This document shows, in pieces, positions 1 through 8,896 of a DNA stretch of 64,000 nt. Positions within the stretch are counted from its first letter, which is position 1. Each line of letters begins with the position of its first letter. Source of the DNA: Mycobacterium nebraskense (lineage in GTDB: Bacteria > Actinomycetota > Actinomycetes > Mycobacteriales > Mycobacteriaceae); NCBI RefSeq assembly GCF_002102255.1, contig NZ_LQPH01000086.1:62001-126000 (forward strand), written 5' to 3'. Below the pieces are notes generated by a model. The model worked only from the letters and a program-made list of their open reading frames with translations, did not search any database and had not been told where the DNA came from. A program made the position numbers and the translations under genes.

Positions 1-518
1 ACACCGCCGAGCTGGCCTTCGAGAACGTTCGGGTGCCATCGGCGAACCTGCTGGGCAAAGAGGGACGCGGCTTCTACCACCTGATGCACAACCTTCCTTC
101 GGAACGGTTGTCCATCGCCATCTCAGCCATCGCCGGCGCACGCGAGACCTGGCGGCAGACCTTGCAATACGCCAAGGACCGCAAGGCTTTCGGCCAGTCG
201 ATCGGCAGCTTCCAGCACAACCGATTCCTGTTGGCCGAGATGGACACCGAGCTCGAGATCGGCGAGCAATACATCGACAGGTGCCTCCGGGCGGTAGTGG
301 ACGGGGAACTCACCGCAGTCGAGGCATCGAAGGCAAAATGGTGGTGCACCGAGACCGCCAAGAAGGTGATCGATGGCTGCGTGCAGTTGCACGGCGGCTA
401 TGGCTATATGACGGAATACCGCGTCGCGCGCGACTATATGGACAATCGCATCATGACGATCTTCGGTGGCACCACCGAGATCATGAAGGACATCATCGGA
501 CGCGACCTCGGCCTATGA
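1..518 (+). CDS. acyl-CoA dehydrogenase, C-terminal part (5' end outside window)
   Basis: The reading frame is open from the window edge (first full codon at base 3) to TGA at 516-518, giving about 172 residues of the C-terminal helical domain of an FAD-dependent acyl-CoA dehydrogenase. Family marks are the FENVRVP segment, the helix with KDRKAFGQSIGSFQ, the VQLHGGYGYM segment and the terminal IFGGTTEIMKDIIGR. The usual YEGT catalytic Glu is replaced here by GGT, as in many actinobacterial members where the base sits elsewhere in the domain. The gene precedes an enoyl-CoA hydratase homologue by 10 bases, so both probably belong to one beta-oxidation operon. The substrate is unknown. Confidence 0.93.
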   Translation, partial: TAELAFENVRVPSANLLGKEGRGFYHLMHNLPSERLSIAISAIAGARETWRQTLQYAKDRKAFGQSIGSFQHNRFLLAEMDTELEIGEQYIDRCLRAVVDGELTAVEASKAKWWCTETAKKVIDGCVQLHGGYGYMTEYRVARDYMDNRIMTIFGGTTEIMKDIIGRDLGL

Positions 519-528
519 TCCCGTTGCG

Positions 529-1284
529 ATGAACGGCATCTCGGTCGAGCACGACGGCGCGGTGCTGCGGATCCGGCTGGACCGACCGGAGAAGCTCAAC
601 GCCGTCGACACCCCCATGCTCGAGGAGTTGTCGGTTCACATTCGCGATGCCGAGGCAGACGAATCGGTCCGCGCGGTGCTGCTCACCGGTGCCGGTCGAG
701 CATTCTGTTCCGGCGGCGACCTGACCGGCGGTGACACTGCGGGCGCCGCTGATGCCGCCAACCGGGTGGTCCGGGCGATCACCTCGCTACCCAAGCCGGT
801 GATCGCCGGTGTCCATGGAGCGGCCGTTGGCTTCGGGTGTTCGCTGGCGCTCGCCTGCGATCTGGTGGTGGCCGCGCCAGCGTCGTACTTTCAGTTGGCC
901 TTTACCCGGGTCGGGCTGATGCCGGACGGGGGTGCGTCCGCGCTGCTGCCATTGCTGATTGGTCGAGCGCGCACCTCTCGCATGGCCATGACCGCGGAAA
1001 AGATCTCCGCTGCAACCGCATTTGAATGGGGGATGATCTCGCACATCACTTCCGCGGACGAATACGAGTCGGTGCTGACCGACGTGCTGCGGTCGGTCTC
1101 CGGCGGTCCAACGTTGGCGTTCGGCTGGACGAAGCGTGCGCTGGCCGCAGCGACCCTGGCCGAGCTCGAGCCGGTGCAAGCTATCGAAGCCGAGGGGCAG
1201 TTGGCGTTGGTCGAGACCGCTGACTTCAGAGAAGGGGCACGCGCCTTCCGCGAGCGGCGCACCCCAAATTTTCGTGGCCACTGA
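529..1284 (+). CDS. enoyl-CoA hydratase/isomerase family protein
   Basis: 251-residue crotonase-fold protein. Visible marks are the N-terminal LDRPEKLNAV strand-turn, the oxyanion-hole region around AGRAFCSGGDL (about residues 57-67) and VIAGVHGAAVGFGCSLALACD. The two Glu residues of classical hydratases are not present at the expected places (CSLAL rather than CELAL; FTRVGLMPDGG rather than QPEI). The GLMPDGG segment is more like isomerases of the PaaG or enoyl-CoA isomerase type, so hydration is uncertain. It acts on a CoA thioester in the cytoplasm, after the dehydrogenase just upstream. Confidence 0.9.
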   Translation: MNGISVEHDGAVLRIRLDRPEKLNAVDTPMLEELSVHIRDAEADESVRAVLLTGAGRAFCSGGDLTGGDTAGAADAANRVVRAITSLPKPVIAGVHGAAVGFGCSLALACDLVVAAPASYFQLAFTRVGLMPDGGASALLPLLIGRARTSRMAMTAEKISAATAFEWGMISHITSADEYESVLTDVLRSVSGGPTLAFGWTKRALAAATLAELEPVQAIEAEGQLALVETADFREGARAFRERRTPNFRGH

Positions 1285-1300
1285 GCACAGGAGAGTCGAC

Positions 1301-2128
1301 GTGACAACCCAGACAGTACGAGTAGACAACTTGGACATCGAATATACCGACAGCGGAACGGGTTCGACGATCCTTTTCGTCCACGGCGTCTATGTCACCG
1401 GCGCGGTGTGGAACGACGTCGTGGCTGAACTAGGGGAGGGCTTCCACTGCATCGCGCCGACCTGGCCGCTGGGCGCCCACAGCACCCCCACCGGCGGCGC
1501 CGACCTGGGCGCTGAGGCGGCAGCGCGGCGCATCGTCCACTTCATGGAAGCCCTCGATCTGACCGACGTCACCGTGGTGGCCAACGACACCGGTGGTGGA
1601 CTGGTGCTGGCATCGCTGGGCGATCCAGGTCTGGACACATCCCGCATCGCCCGTCTGGTACTCACCAATTGCGATAGCTACGAACACTTTCCGCCTGGCT
1701 CCTTCGCTCAGATCGTCAAGCTGTGCCGTCTCAGCTCCCGGGTGGGTGGAGGAATTGTCCGCCTGTTGGCCACTGGACCAGGGCAGAGCTTCTTCCTGAA
1801 GGCGGTGTCCAAGCACCCGCCCTCCCGCGAGCGGCAACGGGAGATCTTCGGTGCGTTCGCCACCAGCGGAGCGGCCCGTCGCGACGCGGTCATGGTGACC
1901 GCCTCACTGGATCCGGCGCTGACTCTGCGTGCCGCACCTGCGATCAAGGCGTTCGACAGACCCGTCACATTGACATGGGGCACCGAGGATAAACTGTTCC
2001 CCCTCGACCATGCTCGCCGGCTACGCGACGCGTTTCCACATGCCGCGTTGATCGAGATCCCGGATTGCTCCGCCTTTGTCATGATCGATGCGCCCGCGAA
2101 ACTCGCTGAGGCGATCCGCAACGGATGA
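1301..2128 (+). CDS. alpha/beta hydrolase-fold protein with degenerate catalytic residues
   Basis: 275-residue alpha/beta hydrolase. GTG at 1301 is chosen because it follows a GGAGAG ribosome site and lies after the upstream stop; an earlier in-frame extension would overlap the upstream gene. The HGVYVTGAVW oxyanion segment is at about residues 29-38. The nucleophile elbow reads VVANDTGGG, placing Asp at about residue 96, as in haloalkane-dehalogenase-like members, instead of Ser. The acid region is LTWGTEDKLFP. The expected His motif (GHF or SHF) reads PDCSAFVMID, so the His position is Ala at about residue 258. It may be a lyase, a non-classical hydrolase or inactive. It is the last gene of the first plus-strand group. 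Confidence 0.85.
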   Translation: MTTQTVRVDNLDIEYTDSGTGSTILFVHGVYVTGAVWNDVVAELGEGFHCIAPTWPLGAHSTPTGGADLGAEAAARRIVHFMEALDLTDVTVVANDTGGGLVLASLGDPGLDTSRIARLVLTNCDSYEHFPPGSFAQIVKLCRLSSRVGGGIVRLLATGPGQSFFLKAVSKHPPSRERQREIFGAFATSGAARRDAVMVTASLDPALTLRAAPAIKAFDRPVTLTWGTEDKLFPLDHARRLRDAFPHAALIEIPDCSAFVMIDAPAKLAEAIRNG

Positions 2129-2233
2129 GCGGTTAAGCCCCAATGATCACGGTTCCAGAGCCGGCAGCCGAGATGGTGCGTGCCCAGCATTTCCAGGGCA
2201 ATGCTTGTGCGCCGCAGGGAGGTATCGACGCAC

Positions 2234-2252
2234 ATCAAGTACACGACTTGAT
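2234..2252. other. 7-bp inverted repeat in a convergent intergenic gap
   Basis: ATCAAGT (2234-2240) and ACTTGAT (2246-2252) are perfect complements around a 5-base loop. The repeat lies between two genes that end towards each other (stops at 2128 and 2290). It could be a weak bidirectional terminator, but the stem is short and AT-rich and has no T-tract, so the role is uncertain. The remainder of 2129-2289 shows nothing convincing. Confidence 0.3.
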
Positions 2253-2289
2253 CGAACTGAAGCTCGAAGTGCCATCACCTGAGCTCCGG

Positions 2290-3138
2290 TCAGCTCACCA
2301 CCATTGACGGTGGTGGCGTGAATCCCGGGTTCGACAACGCCGTTGCCATCCCGCTGCCGATCGGCCCGGTTTCGTCAAACAGGGTCGCCACCCCAGTGGC
2401 GACCCCCGCATGGCTGTAGTGGGTCACCGACGCCAATCCGATGTAGACACCTTCCGGCAGGCGACTGAGCGTGATCGTGTAGTCGGCGTTGATGAACTGC
2501 AATCCCTCAGTACCCCAATGGGTTAGCGAACTGGTGACGTCTCCGGCCATGACGGCGCGAGTGAAAGGCGATAATGGCTCGTCATCGACGAGAAACTTCG
2601 TCTCCCGCATCCACGCGAATTTCTGGCCGTGGTGTCGCCACTCTTTGATGCCGACACCCGGACTCCCCGCGACTGGGTCCCGGCCGAACGAGTGAAACAC
2701 CATTGGGACATCGTCATTCAGCACGTCGGGCTCCGCCGGCACTGCGGGCATCGTGACGGGTGACGTCCACACGGTGTCCACGGCGTGCTCACTGCGGCGG
2801 AGGAACAATGCGCTGGCCCGCGCCACGATCACGTCGTTCTGAGTCATGACCGCGTCGACCAGTCGAAGTCGGCGGCCGTCACGCACAACCGAGGAATGCA
2901 TCTGCAGTGGTTGCAGCGCCACCGGCCTGAGCAGGTCGACGGTCAGCCGGGCGGGCTGAAGGTCGACATCGTCGACTTCTTGCTCGACCGCTCGCCCCAA
3001 CAACCCACCGATGTAATTGCCGCTGAGCGACGGACCCCATGGCCCTCTCGCCAAAGGAGTAGGCACATAGTATTTTCCGTCGGTGACGAAGAAGCACGTC
3101 GGCGCAGGCCGGGCGGCCTTTGGCGATGAATCCGTCAC
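2290..3138 (-). CDS. acyl-CoA thioesterase-like protein (double hotdog family)
   Basis: About 282 residues. It resembles actinobacterial thioesterase-superfamily proteins made of two hotdog repeats: an N-terminal half with GNYIGGLLGRAVEQ and LTVDLLRPV, and a C-terminal half with FINADYTITLSRLPEGVYIGL. Expected role: hydrolysis of acyl-CoA intermediates in the cytoplasm. GTG at 3138 is preferred because it overlaps the TGA of the upstream gene (GTGA) and has a G-rich ribosome site before it; ATG at 3165 in the same frame is the alternative. It is the last gene of the long minus-strand operon starting at 14149. Confidence 0.82.
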   Translation of the reverse strand: MTDSSPKAARPAPTCFFVTDGKYYVPTPLARGPWGPSLSGNYIGGLLGRAVEQEVDDVDLQPARLTVDLLRPVALQPLQMHSSVVRDGRRLRLVDAVMTQNDVIVARASALFLRRSEHAVDTVWTSPVTMPAVPAEPDVLNDDVPMVFHSFGRDPVAGSPGVGIKEWRHHGQKFAWMRETKFLVDDEPLSPFTRAVMAGDVTSSLTHWGTEGLQFINADYTITLSRLPEGVYIGLASVTHYSHAGVATGVATLFDETGPIGSGMATALSNPGFTPPPSMVVS

Positions 3139-3884
3139 CTGATCCCTACCCCCCGTAACCGGCATCGCTCGATCAGTATCTGTGCCAATCGTTCTGGATG
3201 GCTGAACATCACCTCGTGGCAGGCATCAACCGGGATGACGGTTTCCACGCCGCCGAGCGCGGCGATGCTCGCGTGCTGCGACGCCACCGACAGGGCGCGG
3301 TCTCGGGTGGTCAATATCCAGGTGCGCGGCACATCGGCGGGCAGTCCGCTGCGATCCACCGGCTCCCCGGGTACCCGCGCGGATTCAGCCTGCAACTTCG
3401 ACATCGTCAGTCGGCGCTGCGCGGCGGTCATGCCGTTGCAGAACGCCCACCGCGCCGCCGGTGCCGGAATCTTCATGGGTCTGCCGATTCGGGCGGCGCG
3501 CCGCGCGAAGACCGCCAGCGGGCCACCGAGCGTGTCCGCGATGGCCGAACCCTGAGGCGGTACGAATGCCGTTGCGAGAACCATCTCACGGACTCGTGAT
3601 GAACCGAGTTTGGCGACGACGCCGGGGACGGTCACACCCGCCATCGAGTGGCCCACGATCACGATGTCACCGAGACCCGCTTCCTCGATGTCCGCGATGA
3701 CAGAGTCCACCCAATCGGCGATCGTGACGGTCGCGAGGTCGCCTGGCTTGTTGCCGTGTCCGGGCAGATCCACTGCGAGAGTGCGCAATCCGGGTTCCTG
3801 GCGGCGCAATTCGGCGATGACGAGATCCCAGCAGTCACCGGCGTGCTCGCCGCCGTGCACGAGCACCAGGTCGGGCAGCGCCAT
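3135..3884 (-). CDS. alpha/beta hydrolase (esterase-like)
   Basis: 249-residue alpha/beta hydrolase with LVLVHGGEHAGDCWD at the N-terminus, a nucleophile elbow VGHSMAGV (Ser about residue 80), a C-terminal acid region ILTTRDRAL and a His in VDACHEVMFSHPE. The MAGV elbow and late CHEVMFSHP are typical of the salicylate-esterase/hydroxynitrile-lyase-like branch. ATG at 3884 has an AAAGG ribosome site; ATG at 3899, which overlaps the upstream stop (ATGA), is the alternative. It sits between an LLM oxidoreductase and a thioesterase, suggesting ester or thioester cleavage late in the operon's pathway. The substrate is unknown. Confidence 0.87.
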   Translation of the reverse strand: MALPDLVLVHGGEHAGDCWDLVIAELRRQEPGLRTLAVDLPGHGNKPGDLATVTIADWVDSVIADIEEAGLGDIVIVGHSMAGVTVPGVVAKLGSSRVREMVLATAFVPPQGSAIADTLGGPLAVFARRAARIGRPMKIPAPAARWAFCNGMTAAQRRLTMSKLQAESARVPGEPVDRSGLPADVPRTWILTTRDRALSVASQHASIAALGGVETVIPVDACHEVMFSHPERLAQILIERCRLRGVGIR

Positions 3885-3895
3885 CGTAGAGCCTT

Positions 3896-4807
3896 TCATC
3901 GGTTGATCAACTGGGAGCTCAGCATGTCGATGTCGGTCCGGAAGTCTGTGTAGCTCCTGCTGGCCGGCTCGATGGTGATCCACGTGACACCCGCCTCGGC
4001 GTAGGCGTCCAGCCGCGGCTGCACCGCGGCGCAGAATCTCTCGCAGTTGCCGCTGGCGAGCAGGTGCGCTTCGAACGGAACGAAGGCGACGTCAGCAGCG
4101 CCGCGGCCCGCTTCCGCCCGCTGCTTGTTCACCCTCGCGATCCAGTCACCAAGCGTGTCGATGTCCTCGAGTGGGCGGGCGCGGGTGATCGCGGCCATCT
4201 CGCCCGACGCGGCCATCGGCATCCAGCCGTCGGCGACCTCGACGACACGGCGTTGCGCGGCGGCGCCGTTGCCGCCGATCCAGATAGGGGGACCACCCGT
4301 CGTCAGCGGCGGCGGCAGCGCGACGTGACCGCTCACCCCGAACTCCGGCCCGGCATGATCGACGCCCGCCCACGTCGCCTTCCACGCCGCGATCGCCTCG
4401 TCGAGCAGTGCGCCTCGCCGATCGAAATCGGCTCCTAGCGCTTCGAATTCGGCCTTGAGATAGCCGGCCCCGGTGCCCAATGTGAACCGACCACCCGAGA
4501 GCAGATCGAAACTCGCTGCGGCCTTTGCCGTCAGGTACGGACTGCGATAACCCGATACCAAGATGTAAGTCATCAACCTGACGCGGGTTGTGGCGCCCGC
4601 CGCGAAGCTCAGCGACACAAACGGGTCGAAGGCGTGGTGGCCGCCGCGGGCCAGCCACTCCCGATCCGGATAGGGGTGTTCGGACATGGAAAAGCCATCG
4701 AAGCCGGCCTCTTCCACCAGTCGTGCGACGTCCCCGATACCGGCGCCTTCGCACCAGCGGTTCCAGTGCTTGACGGCCCGCATCGGAAACATCAGGTTGT
4801 ATCGCAC
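3896..4807 (-). CDS. LLM-class (F420-type) oxidoreductase
   Basis: About 303 residues of the luciferase-like monooxygenase TIM-barrel family, in the branch usually tied to F420 in actinobacteria. Marks are GFDGFSMSEHPYPD near residue 35, VSLSFAAGATTRVRLMTYILV, a LLSGGRFTLGTGAGYLKAEF strand-loop about residue 110 and GGPPIWIGGNG. GTG at 4807 is preferred because it has an AAAGGGA ribosome site 6 bases upstream; ATG at 4828 is the other candidate. It likely oxidises or reduces an alcohol, ketone or enone intermediate. The cofactor assignment is family knowledge rather than a residue-level proof. Confidence 0.88.
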   Translation of the reverse strand: MRYNLMFPMRAVKHWNRWCEGAGIGDVARLVEEAGFDGFSMSEHPYPDREWLARGGHHAFDPFVSLSFAAGATTRVRLMTYILVSGYRSPYLTAKAAASFDLLSGGRFTLGTGAGYLKAEFEALGADFDRRGALLDEAIAAWKATWAGVDHAGPEFGVSGHVALPPPLTTGGPPIWIGGNGAAAQRRVVEVADGWMPMAASGEMAAITRARPLEDIDTLGDWIARVNKQRAEAGRGAADVAFVPFEAHLLASGNCERFCAAVQPRLDAYAEAGVTWITIEPASRSYTDFRTDIDMLSSQLINR

Positions 4808-4839
4808 TTCGGTCCCTTTCAGCTCCATTGTCGCCGCGG

Positions 4840-6003
4840 CTATCGCACCAGCGATCGCGCGATGATCTCGCGCTGGACTTCCGTCGCACCTTCGCCCAGA
4901 CGCTTGACGCGCAGGTCGCGAAACCATCGCTCCAGCGGCAGTTCGGTAGAGATTCCCAGCGCGCCGTGAATCTGGATGCACCGATCCAGAACTCGGTAGG
5001 CTGCTTCGGTTCCGAACATCTTGGCCACCGACGCATCCACCCGGACGTCGCGTCCGAGGTCGGCGTTCGATGCGGCCTGGTACATCAGCAGCCGTGCGGC
5101 CCGCAGGTCTACCTCACTGTCCACCAGCATCCACTGGATGCCCTGCTTGTCAGCCAGCCTGCCGCCGAACACGTCTCGGTCCCTGGCCCATCGGCAGGCC
5201 ATGTCCAGCGCGCTCTGCGCAATGCCGATCGGCCCGGCGGCGTACACGATGCGGCCGTGCACCAGGAACTCCCCGGCTAACGAAAAGCCCTGTCCCTCTT
5301 CGCCGATCAGCTGTTCGGCCGGGAGCCGAACGTTATCGAAGTGCAGCTCGTAAGGGGCGAAGGACGCCATCACGGGGATCCGGCTGAACGTGACTCCTGG
5401 GGTGCCCTTTTCGAGAATGAAAGCCGAGATACCATGGCGCCCCTCACCGGTGCGGGCATACACCACCCCCCAATCGGCATCGGGAGCATGTGAAATCCAC
5501 ATCTTCGAGCCGTTGAGCAGGTAGCTGCTGCCGTCACGCGTCGCCTTGAGCTTGATCGCCCGCGCCGGATCCGACCCACCGGAAGCCTCGGTGATCGCGG
5601 TGTACGCCTTGGACATGATCCCATCGATGACAGGTCGGGCGTACTTCTCGAACTGTTCGGGTGTCGCCTTGAACATAATGTTGGGGGGGTTGCCGCCGAA
5701 GGCTCCGAGGGCCGGAAAGAAGGCCCCCATCCGGCATTTCGCTGCCTCCTCGGCGACCACCACTTGGCCGAGGACACTGAGCCCGGCGCCGCCGTACTCC
5801 TCGGGCGTCTGCAGTGACCACAGTCCGGCCTCCCTGGCTTTTGCCTGCAGCGCGACGAGCTGTTCGCGGGGTAGCCCGACTGTGTCGTGGTCCAGCTTCT
5901 CCTCGACGGGATGCACATGCGCATCCATGAACCGCCGCACCGTATCGCGCAGCATCACCAATTCTTCCGGCAGCTGCCATGCGCCAGAAGGCCCTTCGGA
6001 CAT
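4840..6003 (-). CDS. acyl-CoA dehydrogenase (FadE-like)
   Basis: 387-residue complete acyl-CoA dehydrogenase: N-terminal helical domain with PEEYGGAGLSVLGQ, central beta domain with ITEASGGSDPARAI and GSKMWISHAPDADWG, and C-terminal helices ending RLGEGATEVQREIIARSLV. The EGAT motif keeps the catalytic Glu position near the C-terminus. ATG at 6003 shares its A with the TGA of the flavin-reductase-like gene upstream, which fixes the start. It is expected to introduce alpha,beta-unsaturation in a CoA thioester and pass electrons to electron-transfer flavoprotein. It is the only FadE in this operon. Confidence 0.95.
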   Translation of the reverse strand: MSEGPSGAWQLPEELVMLRDTVRRFMDAHVHPVEEKLDHDTVGLPREQLVALQAKAREAGLWSLQTPEEYGGAGLSVLGQVVVAEEAAKCRMGAFFPALGAFGGNPPNIMFKATPEQFEKYARPVIDGIMSKAYTAITEASGGSDPARAIKLKATRDGSSYLLNGSKMWISHAPDADWGVVYARTGEGRHGISAFILEKGTPGVTFSRIPVMASFAPYELHFDNVRLPAEQLIGEEGQGFSLAGEFLVHGRIVYAAGPIGIAQSALDMACRWARDRDVFGGRLADKQGIQWMLVDSEVDLRAARLLMYQAASNADLGRDVRVDASVAKMFGTEAAYRVLDRCIQIHGALGISTELPLERWFRDLRVKRLGEGATEVQREIIARSLVR

Positions 6004-6593
6004 CAGACCCGTGCCGCAGCAGCAGCCCGCAGGTCGCGTGCACTCTGCAGCTGCGGCTCGTGGTTGGCCTCGTACTGCTCGATCCACTCGTGCGGCAACT
6101 TGCCCCATGCCTCACCGATCCGCAGCCGCTGTTCGGAGCTGAACACCTCCGCGGCGACGACGTCACCAACAAAGATGGTGTTCTCGTCGTTGTCCAGCGA
6201 CCCCGTGATGCGGCATTCCACGTAGCTGTGTGCGTCAAGCAGGATCGGCGCACCAGTGACGCCCGGCTTGCTCCGCAGCTTGGAGATCTTGTCACCGTCC
6301 CGGCCCGAGCTGCCGCCGAGAGTCATCAGGATCTCCATCGACTTCTCGATCTCGTGCGGGCCGGCCGACAGCATGTGCATCACGAAAATGCCGGAGTTCA
6401 CCAGCATGTCGTGCGTCCTATTGTATTTGGTCAGGCTGACGGTCGCGCGTGGCAGCTCCGGCACGATGCTGGCCGAGCCCGCCGACAGCGACATCAGCCC
6501 ATTAGCGAAACCGCCGTCAATCGTGGTGACCGCCACCGGAAACGGCCGCAGTCCGGCCAGCACCTTGTCGGCGGCCGCGAGATTCAGCGTCAT
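6003..6593 (-). CDS. flavin reductase-like domain protein
   Basis: 196 residues with the split-barrel FMN-binding fold of flavin-reductase-like proteins: FPVAVTTIDGGFANGLMSLS at the N-terminus (the G-F/x-N-G-L segment contacts flavin), LPRATVSLTKYNRTHDMLVNSG and a C-terminal YVECRI...VGDVVAAEV strand pair. It may supply reduced flavin to a monooxygenase or itself carry out a flavin-linked redox step. No dedicated two-component monooxygenase lies beside it. The Rieske dioxygenase in the same operon lacks a visible reductase, but a role as its electron donor is only speculation. Confidence 0.82.
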   Translation of the reverse strand: MTLNLAAADKVLAGLRPFPVAVTTIDGGFANGLMSLSAGSASIVPELPRATVSLTKYNRTHDMLVNSGIFVMHMLSAGPHEIEKSMEILMTLGGSSGRDGDKISKLRSKPGVTGAPILLDAHSYVECRITGSLDNDENTIFVGDVVAAEVFSSEQRLRIGEAWGKLPHEWIEQYEANHEPQLQSARDLRAAAAARV

Positions 6594-6612
6594 GTCTTTC
6601 CCTTTTGTCGAT

Positions 6613-8103
6613 TCAGCCGAGCGTGAACGGGTCGCGAGTCTCTCCGGACAGCTCCACCCAGACCGCTTTGGTCTCGGTGAAGTCCTTCACGGCGTCGATG
6701 CCGTTCTCCCGTCCGATGCCGCTGTAGCCGATGCCACCGAACGGAACATGAGGCGCGACGACTCGATAAGCGTTGACCCACACCGTGCCGGCCCGCAGCT
6801 TGGCGGCCACCCGGTGCGCGCGGTGGACGTCCTTGGTCCACACAGCCGCGGCCAGTCCGAACTCGGTGCCGTTGGCCGCGGCGACGGCTTCGTCTTCGTC
6901 TTCGAAGGTCATCACCGCCAGCACGGGTCCGAAGATCTCCTCGGCGACGGCCCGCATCGACGGGTCGACGCCGGTCAGCACCGTTGGCTTGACGAAGAAC
7001 CCGCCGAGGTCGCTGGCGGGCTCGCCGCCGTAGGCGACCGTCGCCCCCTGCTCACGTGCGGAAGCGAAGTGCGACAGCACCTTTTCGTACTGCGGCAAGT
7101 TGGACACCGGACCCATCTCGGTCGTCGGGTCCTTCGGGTCGCCCAGTTTGATGGTCGCCGCCCGCGCGACGATCTTCTCCACCAACGCGTCCGCGACGCT
7201 GCGGTCTACCAGCAGGCGCGAGCCCGCCAGACACGTCTGGCCGGTGGCGGCGAAGACGCCGGCGATCACCCCGTTGGCCGCGGCGTCGAGGTCAGCATCG
7301 GCGAACACCACTTGCGCCGACTTGCCGCCGAGTTCGAGTGAGAACCGGGTCATGTTCTCGATCGCGGCCTTGCCGACGTGAATGCCGGTGGCCGTCGACC
7401 CGGTGAACGCGACCTTGTCGACGCCCGGGTGCGACGCCAGCGCGGCACCCGTCTCCGGTCCCCAGCCGGTGACGACGTTGATCACGCCCGGCGGAAAACC
7501 GGCCTCGGCGAACAGCTTTGCGAACGCCAATGTCGACGTCGGGGTGTGATCGCTTGGCTTGACGACGAACGTGCAACCCGCGGCCAGCCCGGCGGCCAAC
7601 TTCCAGGTCAACAGCAGTAGCGGTGAGTTCCAGGGCGTGATCGCGCCGACCACGCCGACGGGCTCATGGCGGGTGTAGACGAAGTAGTTGGGCTTGTCCA
7701 CCGGTATGACGTCGCCCTGCAGCTTGTCTGCCAGCCCGCCATAGTAAAAGTAGTAATCCGGCAGCGACCGCATCTGGCCGACCATTTCGCGAACCAGCTT
7801 GCCGCCGTCACGCACCTCGAGTTCGGCGAGCTGGTCGGCTTCGCGTGCGATGATCTCACCGAGTCGGTGCAGTAGCTTGCCGCGGGCGGTCGCAGTGAGC
7901 GCACCCCACGGTCCATTCAGCGCGGCACGGGCGGCGCCGACGGCGCGATCCACATCGGCCGCCGCGGCATTGGGCACGCGCGCCCAGGGCCTGCCAGTGA
8001 AGGGATCAACGCTGTCGTAGGTCAATCCCGACGCAGCGGAGGATGATTCGCCCCCAATCAGGAGGTCGAACTGGACCAACGTCTCGGTCGCGGTGTCGGT
8101 CAT
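6613..8103 (-). CDS. NAD(P)-dependent aldehyde dehydrogenase
   Basis: 496-residue aldehyde dehydrogenase. Motifs in order: PWNSPLLLLTWKLAAGLAAG, FTGSTATG in the Rossmann domain, LELGGKSAQ with the general-base Glu, GQTCLAGSRLLV with the catalytic Cys, and EEIFGPVLAVMTF. Length and motif spacing are normal for the family. It oxidises an aldehyde to an acid in the cytoplasm, perhaps an aldehyde released by the Ltp2-like aldolase or a P450-derived alcohol. It lies 10 bases downstream of the hydratase gene and 19 before the flavin-reductase gene, inside the long minus-strand operon. Confidence 0.95.
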   Translation of the reverse strand: MTDTATETLVQFDLLIGGESSSAASGLTYDSVDPFTGRPWARVPNAAAADVDRAVGAARAALNGPWGALTATARGKLLHRLGEIIAREADQLAELEVRDGGKLVREMVGQMRSLPDYYFYYGGLADKLQGDVIPVDKPNYFVYTRHEPVGVVGAITPWNSPLLLLTWKLAAGLAAGCTFVVKPSDHTPTSTLAFAKLFAEAGFPPGVINVVTGWGPETGAALASHPGVDKVAFTGSTATGIHVGKAAIENMTRFSLELGGKSAQVVFADADLDAAANGVIAGVFAATGQTCLAGSRLLVDRSVADALVEKIVARAATIKLGDPKDPTTEMGPVSNLPQYEKVLSHFASAREQGATVAYGGEPASDLGGFFVKPTVLTGVDPSMRAVAEEIFGPVLAVMTFEDEDEAVAAANGTEFGLAAAVWTKDVHRAHRVAAKLRAGTVWVNAYRVVAPHVPFGGIGYSGIGRENGIDAVKDFTETKAVWVELSGETRDPFTLG

Positions 8104-8113
8104 CGCCTCCTCC

Positions 8114-8896
8114 TCATCTTGTTCGGGGTTTCTTCTTGTTGTTCAACGAGTCCGGGGTAGCCCCGGCGTTGCCAAGGTCGGTGAAGAACTTGCCGTGCCG
8201 GGCGGCGACACTGGGGGTCAGATCGCGGGCCTCCCACATCGCGCGAACGGTGCCCTGCACGCCATTGGGTCTGCGCGCGGCGATTTCGGAGGCCAGTTCG
8301 AAGGCGCGGACGCGTAATTGGTCGTCCGGGACCACCTCGGTCACCAGCCCGATTCGCAGCGCGGTCTGCGCCGACATCCGCTCCTCGCTGCCGAGCAGCG
8401 CCCAGCGCATCACCTCGCCGTAGGGCACGCCAAGGGCCAGCATGCCCATCGGCTCCAGCGCCGAGACGATGCCCGCGTTGGCATGTGGGTCAAAGAAGGT
8501 GGCCGTCTCACTGCAGATCGAAAAGTCGCACTGGTTGACGAAGTACATGGCGCCGCCGGCCACGATGCCGTGCAGTGCCGCGATCACCGGCTTCCACACC
8601 TTGTGTGCCTTCGGCCCCAGCAATTCTCCCGGATCCTCTTGATTGAAGATCGGTCGGTGCTTCCACCAGGTGCCCTCGGTCACGTCGATGCCGGTGCAGA
8701 AGGCGCGCTCGCCGTTGGCGCACAGCACCGCGGCCCGGATGTCCTCGTCGTCGCGCACTCGGGCCCACACCGCGGCGAGTTCGGCGGCCATCTGTTCGGT
8801 GAAGCTGTTCATTTTCTCGGGCCGGTTGAGCGCCACGGTGGCGACGTGGTCGGCGACCTGGAGTTCAATAGTGGCAAGGTCGGTCTGCTCGATCAT
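8114..8896 (-). CDS. enoyl-CoA hydratase/isomerase family protein
   Basis: 260-residue crotonase-fold protein: ALNRPEKMNSF near the start, ANGERAFCTGIDV in the oxyanion-hole region (about residues 59-71) and PVIAALHGIVAGGAMYFVNQCD. The usual catalytic Glu pair is not in the expected places (AMYFV and DPHANAG), so it may be an isomerase, a hydrolase or a hydratase with a shifted mechanism. The ATG at 8896 overlaps the CoA-ligase stop by 4 bases (ATGA), showing translational coupling. The C-terminal KKKPRTR tail is unusually basic. Confidence 0.9.
   Translation of the reverse strand: MIEQTDLATIELQVADHVATVALNRPEKMNSFTEQMAAELAAVWARVRDDEDIRAAVLCANGERAFCTGIDVTEGTWWKHRPIFNQEDPGELLGPKAHKVWKPVIAALHGIVAGGAMYFVNQCDFSICSETATFFDPHANAGIVSALEPMGMLALGVPYGEVMRWALLGSEERMSAQTALRIGLVTEVVPDDQLRVRAFELASEIAARRPNGVQGTVRAMWEARDLTPSVAARHGKFFTDLGNAGATPDSLNNKKKPRTR

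Noticed and set aside
2143..2307. 54-codon open frame in the gap between convergent genes
   Set aside because: Low GC at third codon positions compared with neighbours, no ribosome site, overlaps the downstream gene end and resembles nothing known.
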